From: Asterella californica
Taxonomy: Eukaryota > Streptophyta > Marchantiopsida > Marchantiales > Aytoniaceae
Direction: 5' to 3'
NCBI GenBank assembly: GCA_036924285.1
Contig: JAYKYS010000006.1
Location: 28,556,001-28,620,000, forward strand
DNA length: 64,000 bases
Shown: in pieces, positions 22,640-33,350 of the stretch
Layout: each line of letters begins with the position of its first letter
Numbering within the stretch: the first letter of the stretch is position 1
Notes under the pieces: generated by a model
The model's database searches: none
What the model was told of the DNA's origin: nothing
The model's input: the letters and a program-made list of their open reading frames with translations, nothing else
Position numbers and translations under genes: made by a program

Positions 22640-22960
22640 TTTAGTATAACGTCAAGAACCGCAAATACCCAATCAGCATCAATAAGCTATGGTCTAGCTT
22701 AATTTTTTCATTTTTTGAAACTCATATAGTCACCATTAAATGCTGAAATGAAACAAATGAAGTGCCCTTGAAACTTAACAATGAGCTCTACCACTTGATA
22801 CAATGAAAGTAGAGATCCAGAAAAGATCAAAAAGTCATTCTTTTCTTCCATAAACTTTTTTGGAGTGCAAATTCCAAAAATATGATTTTCAAGTAAAAAC
22901 TTATCCATTACGTAACATCGTTCAACGTGGATATCATCCAAACATATGCTATGTTACTTC
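22640..22960 (-). repeat. 3' end of minus-strand gag element, copy 2
   Basis: Homologous to 18560-18865, about 4.1 kb away in the same orientation. It indicates a second element whose gag would lie to the right, but none is recognisable there, so it is truncated. Confidence 0.65.
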
Positions 22961-25237
22961 ATTTGCCAACACATGTACCCTTCCATTTTTCGTTGACAAG
23001 AATCGAGTCCAAGTAGACTTCGTACACATGAAGGAGTACACTCTTTTGTCCACATGAAACCTCGAAGGGCTCGCTGTGGTCATTCGCTCCAGGCTGCTGC
23101 AGATTTCCATGCACTTGGATCAATCGGCATCGATGAGCTCGCATCCCGGATGTCTACGACCAATTGCTAGCTCACATGAATCTCTTTCACATCAGTTTAG
23201 TCTATTGTCATACAAGAACGATACTCATAGACGTAACAGTGGACAAGAACATGGTGCTCCTTCGACCTGAGAACGATGTGGGTTTCTGTCCGGGCATTGA
23301 TCATTCCGGCCTGCCTAAACTGAAATAAAATTTGAATCTCATGCAGGTTCTCCTAAGATACGTTTTTTGTGGTTCACAGAGCTCGGGACTACACTGACAA
23401 ATTGCGGTCCCGACAGTGCATCATTTCGACGGAAACTTGTACCATTCGTGAGCGTATTCGACACTATACATTTTGATATGTCATTTGACAACAGACAGTA
23501 CGTTTCGACGGAGAAACAAAGTTGCGCGGTTCCCAATCGTTATCTCCGTAAACCCCCGATCGCTGCAGGCGACGTTTTGAATAGTCACTCCGGGCCTCCC
23601 GGAGCTGAATTACTGGGACTTGTGGTTTAAGATCATCTGATGTCATTGATGAACCATTTAATACTGCCACGCATCGATCTCTAGTGATCTCTCTCTCGCT
23701 CTCTCGATCAACTTGCTTCTCACCAAACCGGGAACATGATTCAAGCAATACGGACGAAGGAGAGTCAAAACCCTTTGACGTATTCAAAGGGTTATCCCTT
23801 ACGCAAAGTCTCCAGGTGAGCTGGCTAGCTCGAGGGGATGAAGATGCCATGCAAATTGAGCTTGTCATGCTTATTCGGTATGGTTTTCAGTCGATCGTCT
23901 GCTCGAACGTCAGTAAACGAGGATCCCCAGAAGAACCCATTGTAAACCGATTTATTCTCTCTTGGAATCTTTGTTTTCTGCAATAAACACTTCGTGGTTG
24001 AATCGTCGCTTTCCGTGGCTGGCGAGGACAGTCCATCTGATTCATCCCACAGTCCAGTTGTGACTGACGTCAGATGATGACAAGTCATGTTCTTGCAGCG
24101 ATCAGAGATGGAGTTCCTGACCGGTCCCATCAACTTTCCCGTACGCGTCTACAGATCAGTCAACATGATGAAAACTACACCTCCGGAATCGTTGATACTG
24201 CAAGTGACTATTCTGATCATGATGCATTATTTAACCCCATCGAACAGTGTCCATTAGTCTGTGATCATTCTCGAATGAGCACAGACTCCAGAGGTTCTCT
24301 TCTCTAGCTACTGTAACAAGACAATTTGATTGGTTGGGGCTCCATAAGTTGTCCTGCTTTAGGTTCAAATAAGATATATCTGACAAGAAACACGCGTCAA
24401 AGACTAACTGCCATGTTGACCTCACTAGGACTCGCGTCGTGCGTCCGCATGATATGGCTAACATCAGCTTAAGCTTCAGATCTCCGCTGAGCTTCTGTCT
24501 TCATGAGAGCTTGACAGCTTTGCAGCGGACATGTCCTCTGGAGTCTCAACACTTCAGGAAAACCAGAGAGCGTACTGTCTATATTCCCCACCTCAGCAGG
24601 TCATCCTCCAAAGCTTCCCAGAAGAGGATATACCTCCCTTGCTTCAGCACAGAACTTGAGCCTAGTAAGTCATTCCTTTCAAGGTTTCTAAAAGTGGATA
24701 TTACCTCCCTTGCCTGAGGCCCTGACAACCGACAGACCTGCGCAGAAAACGCTTTGGTTGCGAGTGCTTTGTACTTGGAGGTCATATATTATAATCCGGT
24801 AACGGTTTCTTCTGATAATCCATACAGGCCGTTGTCTGCTGTCGGTAATGCACACGGTGGCCACAGTCATGCCAGAGCTCTGACGAATGACCAATTTCAT
24901 GGTTTCATCAGGTCTTTATCCTATACTTCATTTCATCCATTGATAGTAATGCTGATACTTTTCGTCTTCTAAGAAAAACAGTCTCTGATACGCTGCTCAG
25001 TTGGGACCTGTCTCGTTTGCTTTTTAGATATTTCGTTATCTTGTTCTGTAGTTTCTGTCTTGAGAGTGGAGAGTGTAGCTCATCATGAGAGACTTTCCCA
25101 ACTGCAGAACGCAACGAGTTCAGCAGCACTGTTGCTTCTAGAAGCTTGACAAGCTGGCTGAACAATGTCTTCATGGCTGTCCACGAGGTAAGACTCTGCT
25201 GATGCAGCATAGTCCGAAACCACCAATCTAGTGTGAA
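22961..25237. other. No recognised gene
   Basis: Many overlapping ORFs of 60-134 residues on both strands, none with a family signature. A short CT-rich run lies near 23680-23705. The string ggatat(a)acctcccttgc occurs twice, near 24627 and 24697. It is more GC-balanced than its surroundings and may hold a decayed element. Confidence 0.45.
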
Positions 25238-25342
25238 ATAGGACAGTGAAGTGACTGCAAATGCGAAAGCTTCCACTTTGTTCGTAATGCATAGGACAGC
25301 GAACTGACTGCAGATGCGAAAGCTGCCACACGTTCGTAATGC
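25238..25342. repeat. Tandem duplication, 52-53 bp
   Basis: Two units, each beginning ataggacag and ending ttcgtaatgc, lie at 25238-25290 and 25291-25342 with a handful of differences. Confidence 0.85.
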
Positions 25343-26547
25343 TTTTGCGCCACAACATCTTACTGTTGTTGGACTGTTGTATTGTTGGACTCCATTCGAT
25401 TTCTAGCTACACACAGACACACACGAAAAGAATAAGATAAGTAGATTTCATGACAAATACCAAACAACTTGATCTCTAGACTAGATTCACTAGAAAATGT
25501 TAATTTTTCAACTAATGTAAAATGAAAGTAATAGTAATATTTCTAGAAGAAAATAAGTTAATATAAATTTTATTTTAACTGCTGTAACACTAGCTTGATT
25601 ATAACCAGACGGTAACTAAAACTATTATTAGTTCAAAAATAAGACTAAGAAGTTTATTAAATACTAAAGATTAATCAGTAAACTTAAAATAAAACTGAGA
25701 ATTCAATAGTTGTCTGTAATAACTTAAATTCCTAAGAGATGTTAACATAATTTGTAAATTAGAAGAAATTAATCAATGGTGCTTTAGTAGAAAAATTAAT
25801 CGATTGTGTGATCACAAAATCAGCTATAGAGTCTGTCGAGTTTAGCATATCTGAGTTTTGAATGAACAAGAATAGACTATCAGCAAAAAGTTAGGAGATC
25901 TCAAGCATAATTGAGTTTTACATTGTCGTGTCTAAAAGTGTGGAAAGTGGTAGACATGAGTAACTCTGAGCTTGTCGTACTTCACAGAATTAAAGTTTGA
26001 ATCAAGTGAAACAGACTAACATTGAAGAGATTAAGAGTGGTTAGGCTTAGCGGTGTCTCGATAACCGGCTGCTAATTGAACCATGTCAGTGTTGGCTGGA
26101 CAATAGTGAAGACTCGTAGAATGCTACTCAGATAAATAAGTTTTTGACTTGAAAGTCCTCATGGTTAGAGCGAAGTGATCTATGGATCACTTCTCTTTTT
26201 CGAATAAGCATGCTTGCTTATTTATTCATCTGTTTCATCTGAAGATAGAAGAGAGATACAAGTTTAATTTATTACTTAAATCTTTCGACGGAAAATATTA
26301 GATAATAAATTAATGTATTTATGAATGTATTTTTTTGTCCAGTAGGTCCCTGCACTTGTACCCTCTGAGGCGCATAGTCCTGCACTCCACTTATGGATTT
26401 TTTAACAATGTTTTCATAGTTTCTGGAACAACTAATATTTAATATTTAAATTATTATTTTGATTTTATTAAACTTAATCTACAATATTTATATAATAGTT
26501 ATAATATTTTTTATTCTACGCGAGCATTGTTTCTAAAGAGCATATTG
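25343..26547. other. AT-rich DNA without recognised gene
   Basis: Strongly AT-rich with long A/T runs. No ORF, repeat array or RNA gene was identified. Confidence 0.5.
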
Positions 26548-26867
26548 CGACACGTAGAACGAACCCCATATTAACTCAAGTGCGAAACTACAGTTGAACT
26601 AACTCGGTAAATCTGATAATTAAATTTCGGAAAAAACATCTCAATCTTACCTCATGCAACTACAAAGAACCTAATAGTTTCTACGCGAAAGTAAAAAGCA
26701 TCAGTACGACAGGTGAAATGAACCCACAATTTAACTCATGTGCGAAACTCTAGTTGAACTAACTCTTGAAGTCTCTTACCTAATTCTCAAAGGATAACCC
26801 ATCTTACATCACGAAACCACAAAGTATCTCAGTAACTTCTACGAGAAACTAGAGAACATTTAAATCA
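26548..26867. repeat. Diverged tandem duplication, about 160-bp period
   Basis: Units start at about 26548 (cgacacgtagaacgaacccc) and 26708 (cgacaggtgaaatgaaccca). Both continue with aactca(a/t)gtgcgaaact, then gttgaactaactc, and later a ttctacg(c/a)gaaa block. Conservation is moderate. Confidence 0.75.
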
Positions 26868-27349
26868 CGGTAGCTCGCACCACAACTGCAGTCATTCACC
26901 ATATCTCGCTACACTAGTCATCATAGTTTGCCTTTAGACAGACGCCCTGAGTGTAAGAACTTGAGGAGCACGCGTTCTTATCTTCAAAAGAGGCAGTACA
27001 AGACTTTCCTGCCTATGCACTCTTCCGTCCTAGACACGAGATATCTGGCTGTGCTAAGAATCCCACGTCTGGATTCTCGAAGAGAAACATCTCAATAACG
27101 TCTCCTTGAGAGCTAATAGAATCCAGCAAGAGAAATCCCAGACTCAGTCTAGAAGGTGTGGGGATTGAACCCAAAAGTGGTACGTTACACAGTTTACGAA
27201 TTTCAGCTTTATTAAATATCATTAGATATCGTATCTAAACTCCGAGGAAAGTAAAAAGACAAAAGACAAAAAAGTTTAAGATGACTTGTGACAAGATTTT
27301 TGACATGAAAAATACGGTTAGTGTAGGTAAATAAGTCACTTTGAAGTGA
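26868..27349. other. No recognised gene
   Basis: Only short ORFs and no family signal. The string ggggattgaaccc near 27159 resembles part of a tRNA T arm, but no cloverleaf can be built around it. Confidence 0.4.
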
Positions 27350-27727
27350 CATAGAAATTGGCTTGATCATACCCTCAATACTACCGTTCCGCTTGATCAT
27401 ATCTTTTTTAACGTTTGATTGCTTGATCATACCCTTAACGGGTTATTGATTGTAGAATTAATAATTTTATTTTTTTATTCATTATTTTAATATTTTCGAT
27501 CTTGAACTAATATCACTATAATTTAAAATATTTAACATTAAAAACCCATTAAACTTTCCATATTGTCACTTTTTTAATATGTGCAATCTCACATTTGAAT
27601 AATATCACAAAATAACTAGTTTTATAAGCAATAGCCAGTCAAAAGTGTGATCAAACCATACATCGTTAAAAAGGGTATGATAAAACTCACGAAACCTACT
27701 GGGGGTGTGATCAAGCCAATTTCTGTG
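27350..27727. mobile_element. Candidate MITE with iterated terminal inverted repeats
   Basis: The left end CATAGAAATTGGCTTGATCA (27350-27369) and the right end TGATCAAGCCAATTTCTGTG (27708-27727) are inverted repeats with one mismatch. Inside the left end, gcttgatcat recurs exactly every 30 bp (27361, 27391, 27421). The right end has the inverse motif, (t/g)gtgatcaa or ggtatgata, near 27647, 27674 and 27706. The element is 378 bp, AT-rich and non-coding. A target-site duplication is not clear. Confidence 0.6.
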
Positions 27728-28462
27728 AACTGACAACGAGTATATATCATTAGTATATTAATTCACATTCTTTGTATGACAGGTATGAGTCTAAGGCTTT
27801 ATCTGTCTAAACCAGATATGAAATCTCAATAAAATGTGAACATTTCATCTCAAGATATTTTTGTTTAAGATCTCCTTCCTTCCTTTTAAGATATTTTGCA
27901 AACCTCAAAAAAGAATTCATGGAGTGCAGTTTTCAGTTTTGTAACAAGTTTCTTACATGTGTGATACATAGGATCCACTTTAGTTCTTCCCGAGTCCGAA
28001 CTATAAAAATCAAGAGTTTCCGATGAAAATTAATTCGTTTCCTCTCATGAATAAAGACGTTAGGCCTTTCAAGACACGAAAATTGTGATCATAAGATCAT
28101 GACCTGAAATAGGTGGAACCAAGACATCTGAAGCTACATTGCTGTAGAATCAACCGACTCGTTGGTCGTCAGTAAAACTTCTGGACCTTCAAATTGTTCT
28201 ACACTCTCTTGAGTTGTGGTTGCTTCTGATTCCCTGGTGTATAGGACCTGGAATTCGCGGAATACAACCATCTTCATATTTGCTTTGATGCTTACTGAAC
28301 ACGAGAATGAATCGCCATTTCTGAAGAGCTTTGGTGTTCTCCATCGTTGTCACAGGAAGAAAAATACCTCAGTGCAAGCAAAGGGGCATGGGCGACTATT
28401 ATTTGGGTGATGGATGTAGGAGATAAAATTAAAGACGGCGCCCAGGTAATTATTCCTACGAT
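27728..28462. other. Downstream region of the epimerase gene
   Basis: No ORF with family resemblance. It contains the 3' flank of the minus-strand gene ending at 28463. No polyadenylation site could be fixed. Confidence 0.4.
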
Positions 28463-31273
28463 CTACTCGACAAGAGGGCTGATGGTCAGCTTAGCCGTCC
28501 AGGACTCACGTGGTTGCAATGTCACTGGGTCCAACTGTTACAAAGGAGGAAAAACGACAGGACCAGCATCAGCCACTTGCATGAATATTCTATTATCAGA
28601 CATGTCAGTCATCAACCTACGGACCAAACAAATTATTCAATTCCACATAAACTAAGAAGTATGAAAGCCCACTTTGCGACTGAGGATTGGCTATAAACAA
28701 CACTCGCCGATCTAGTAATCTCTCTTCGTTTCTACATGTAAGAAGATAATGCAGAAATAAGGGCAGTATTGGTTTTGTACCTTCGCATTTTCAACACAAA
28801 CAAAATCTTTGTAGTACAACTTCATGGTCAAGTAGGGGTTCCAGAGAACGGCATCAGCCCATCTGCATCAAGCAAGGTCGACAGCAAAACCGATTACTAA
28901 TAGTTCAGCTGGGCTGTTACACCACACCATGTAAAGGAAAAGACAACCGCTGGACAGAAAAGGATTTCAGTCAAGACCAGTGGATGTTGCCTCTACACAG
29001 CGTGAGCTGCAAGCTCTTCAAAGAAGTTAGTACTATGTCAACATCACAAAGTTCCATTGACTTTGAACACTGTAGGACAGAACAGAGCAAGAAGGGTTGA
29101 TGTGGTGTAAGCAGGTACCCCTCATTTTCTAGGGCGAGTGTGTCACCAAGCCCATTTCTCAAAACCAGTCGGCTCGGTGCGTCTTTGTATATGCGGTCAA
29201 CGAACTCTGGGAACGTCACCTCATCTCTGCATTCGTTGGTGGGAGCGAGAATAGTAAGAAATAAAAGTTCATCCATGCACGGGGAAACAGACTTTCAAAA
29301 CCGACTCTCTGTAACTACTCTATGACTTGGAAACTAATAATCAACATTGCTGGTTGATGTTGTGCCCATCGCACTCAAAGCAAGGTGATCCTTTAACCCA
29401 AAGCGCGAAACAAATTTTAGAGAGGATGTGCCTCTCGTGGCTACCTGTTCTCAGAGGCTTCCACGGGTTCTTTGCTGACTGGATCTTTATCGAAGCATTT
29501 CAATCCATTCAACCCTGTAACGGTGACTCCCGTAATATCTGCCTGGAGTAGAACATACGTTGCAAATATATAAACTGTGACAACCGTGGTAATTAAAAGA
29601 CTAAAGCAAGACAAAGCGACAGGTGAAAGGACATCCTACAAGTCCAGGACACACATACCCAAGTTTAGAATCAGAACTGGTCCAACTGAAACGGGGTTGA
29701 ACATTTACGCGCTTGACTTACCTTGAAATACGTGTGTAGAGCCGTTGTGAAAGAGAACGGTTTGGGATCTACGTTTTTCACCGCAAATTCAGTACAAAGC
29801 TTGTCACCTTGTAGCCATATCTGCGAAAAGTAATAAAATTTTGCTTGCTCGGTCAAGACCATACTCCAAACTGCCCATAGAACCCGATCGTTCTGGACTC
29901 AACCTAGTTGTACGGTATCATGATACCAGCATAAGAGGTGCCCAAGAGTTTCATGCAAAATATCTGCAAAGTCCAGTCACGCGTCGTACGTAAACCAACT
30001 CAGAGGCATCCACAATAACGAAGTCATGCTCAGATGGCTCTAGGAAATTTGGGGGAGATGAGGGAATACCGAGTATTTCACAAGAAATCTGTAATCCCAC
30101 ATACCCCGAGTGTACTCGTTGTCTATCAGTTGCAGTGTCACACATGGGGTGTCATCCTCATTGCTTGTACCAATTACCTCCCATGACACATTGCGAGCAA
30201 AGCCATGCTGCAAGGTTCAAACTAGCAACTGAACAGATTTGCGGAAGATATAAAAACCCCAGGAAAATTCACAGCAGAAATGCTCAAATACTTACTAAGT
30301 GTCCATCTATCAGCAGGTGACTGCGGTCAAGCACGCTAGAAATACTTGTGCATGAGTGGGCCATATACCTGTTGTATAGCACCTGGACCAAATTGGGGAA
30401 AACAGTGAGGGACCCCTCCGCTGCACAAGAAATTCTTAAGCAGTTAGTCAAGCCAAAAGGGTACTACCTAGACTGTGTTACAATCATTCGAGACAGAGTA
30501 AGTACAAGTAGAGTGATGAAGGCGAAGGAGCGTGTCACTGTGGAATCCGACTGAGCCTGACCGAAATCCCAACCCTGGAGTGTAGGTAAACTAAGCTCCT
30601 ATAACAACCACGAGAGTGGCAAGCAGGGAATCCACAATAGAACCGGAAAATTTGCCACACAGAAGCACCTTCGTTCTCGTCGAACGTTACAGAGTAGAAG
30701 GCAAGAAGGGTTTGCGTCGGAGAAAACCAAATCATTTATGTTGGAACACCTTTCAGCATACCTGATGGGCTTCACGCCATCAAAGACAGCATCAGGTCGC
30801 ACATGCAGCAACTCCTTGCCCTTTAATTTCCACGACGTGATGACAGCGCCATGAAGGTAAATTTCGCATTCACTGCACAGACGCTCGACAACCTATGTAA
30901 GCCGAACACGAAGCGATCCCTTCCTTCTGGCACAACTGTAAGGAAACAGCACTCCAACTACGCACGATCAGAATCAGAGCAAATCCTGCTTACATGTTCA
31001 AAATCACTTGCATAATTTGAGAATGCAGATACATTAAGACGTAAGATTGTGATGGACACGTATTCACAACTAGATAAATAAGTCACCTGGCTACATTTCG
31101 ACACCTCAAATTGGCAACTTCCATGCTATGTCAATAAGGAAACGGTAAAATTCCGAGAAAATTCATGAGCTTTACCTCTTCAGTTTGTTGTGGAGCTTAA
31201 TTCTTGGAAGTCCACCTTCTCCTGCATCCACGTTTATCCCTGCGATTGCGAAATTCCCACTGATCCTGGCCAT
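28463..31273 (-). CDS. Glucose-6-phosphate 1-epimerase-like protein (aldose-1-epimerase family), 9 exons
   Basis: This family interconverts the alpha and beta anomers of hexose 6-phosphates, probably in the cytosol, since there is no targeting peptide. Exons: 31273-31176, 30872-30762, 30420-30369, 30207-30070, 29820-29722, 29542-29445, 29226-29119, 28862-28781, 28534-28463. All have GT..AG borders and compatible phases, and join to 285 residues. Family signatures in order: SECEIYLHGAVITSWK, LLHVRPDAVFDGVKPI, GGVPHCFPQFGPGAIQQ, HGFARN (His88, expected catalytic base or acid), KPFSFTTALHTYFK, then AVLWNPY and VCVEN (Glu259, expected catalytic). The start at 31273 is preferred over the in-frame upstream Met at 31360, because that one lies only about 25 bases past the TATA box. 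The length fits the family (about 280-320). The exon 2 acceptor was chosen because only it keeps the frame. Confidence 0.88.
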
Positions 31274-31384
31274 TGTACGATAACGAGAGCCAAATCTCAG
31301 GCCAAAGCTCACTCGAACGGCTGGATCCACGTGATTAACAAAGAAAACAACAGCAAACAACCCCGTTCTTCGATTCCCAGACGG

Positions 31385-31391
31385 TTTTATA
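31385..31391 (-). promoter_or_regulatory. TATA box of the epimerase gene
   Basis: TATAAAA on the minus strand, about 110 bases upstream of the chosen ATG at 31273. It predicts a transcript start near 31355-31360 and a leader of roughly 85 bases. Confidence 0.55.
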
Positions 31392-31479
31392 CAGCAACTA
31401 GTGGCCCTTCCATGAACCCAGAAATGATCCCGTTGGCTTTGTCATGGCGAGCCCTCCGCCTCCAATTTCGTAGCAAAAT

Positions 31480-33350
31480 TTAATGGACTAGACAGCTTGG
31501 CTGACGTACGTACAAGCCTAAAGCGGCACAAGTTGGAAATTCCGGGAGGTAATTCCTCTTGTACAGGTATAACACTTGATTAACCAATCCGATCTAACCG
31601 GGACCCTCAAATGAAAAGACACCCTTCTGTCACTTTCTTCGATACCTTCTGTCACTTTCTTCACCTCGTTATCCGAACGAAGGCGGAGACCAGGAGGAGG
31701 ACAGGTGCGCACACTCACCCTGGGCTTACGCTAGTGCTCTGAGTCGCTCTCACGCACAGTCGTGCGTTACTGAAAGGGCGCAGACGATTGCCAGCAGCAC
31801 ACTGCTGCTTGAACCCCAGCGAGACACGCGGGACAAATTCCTTGTTCAGTGTGGTGGTCGCACCGAAACTAGGCTTACAAAAAAGTGCCATTGTTGTGTC
31901 TCCCCTGCAGACTAAGACAGGAGTGTTCTGGCCGTTCAAAATACAGAGATGCACGAGAGTAACTCCTGTTGATTGTCCTCCATGGTGTTTATGTCCTCCC
32001 TGCACCCTGTTCCTACACCCTGAGGATGAAACGTCGATAAGATAAAGCGCTAAACCTTCCACTACATGTAAGTAGAGTAGGCCTGCTTTGGCTCCTGACT
32101 GGAGCCGAGCGATGTCCTCACAGCATCGATCCATCAGACACATCCTCGTCCAAATCGTAACTATTCTCAGATCGAGGGTCGGCATATTCCTGGACCGCAA
32201 CTGCTTTCTGGCATTATTGGAATGGATAGAGTCCTTCTTGCTTCGTGGCCGCACAGGTCGGCTGTATCCCTCGGACTCCCTCCCCAGGAGCCTTAGCGTC
32301 TGCCTGATTTAGACAACATTGACTGCTGTACGCCACGCCGTGAGATCAAAATAGATCAATAAGTGCCGTTGACTTCAGTCTACGAGTGTCATTCCTGGGC
32401 CTCGTCCGCTCGTGACCACGCCGAAACTTTGCTCTGTTCTTGGAAACTGGGATTCTTGCAGGACATTCTAACTTTTTCAGTGTTTGAACGCGAAGCTGAC
32501 TACCTGGCCCGTTAAGCTACGGCTGCATGCTTCACGTCCGCCAATAGCGTAAGCCCAGCCCTTATTCGAATGGGGGACAACTGCCTGCCTTTGCGATGGG
32601 GAAGCCAGTTACCGAGAAGAATGCTCCCGTCCACGCTCACACATCGACAATATATGCTTCTATATCCACGAGAGTGGCGAGACTCAACTCCCATCAAGCT
32701 TTGTTCCACAACAATAGGAAGACTAGGTTACAAATTTAAGACCTCCAAGCCAGCCAAGCTTAGAGTAGGTGCAATAAGACAATCAGATTTTTTAGCACAA
32801 TAAGCCTCCTTACATTCGACCCCAAGTTCCAACACTAAAAGTATGCCGATGAAATCCCTTTGCGTGTTGACCCTTCTACATTTCTCCTCCAAGGTTCACA
32901 GCTGAAACAATGTTGACCACCTCAACTTGTAACAGGCTCGGTTCACATTCGCGCACAAGTGAACTGGAACTAATCAACGCTCATTTCACCGATAATTAAA
33001 GAAATGAACAAAGTTCAAACTCCCGGGACCCATTTGTCCCCGGGACTCAAACTGTACAAGGAATACCGAAGACACGCTCATTTACAACTTAGTAACAGAC
33101 TCCCTTCACATTTTTCTGGTGCCAATTTACTTGAACTTCAAAACTATTTCTTCGGGTCATGAGATTAATACAACCAGGCTTTCATCCTAAACTCTTGTCG
33201 CTCCCGCACATGGCATGAGAGAACGCATTGAATGTTCAAGTAAGACGTGCAACAAAGCGCTTCACAACTACCACTGGTTAACACTACTACGCCCAGCCCC
33301 GTTCCTGTACACTTAAAAAGGGAGGATGAAAAGAACCAAGAAGCCTTCTT
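31480..33350. other. Intergenic region between epimerase and enoyl-CoA hydratase genes
   Basis: Holds a 179-codon open frame on the minus strand (32254-31715) and shorter ones opposite, none with family resemblance. A small tandem duplication, caccttctgtcactttcttc and similar, lies near 31620-31665. The right end should be the 3' UTR of the hydratase gene. Confidence 0.45.

Noticed and set aside
27155..27185. tRNA T-arm-like ggggattgaaccc
   Set aside because: No matching acceptor, D or anticodon arms around it.
31715..32254. 179-codon minus-strand ORF
   Set aside because: No family resemblance, open frames also on the other strand, no splice or promoter support.
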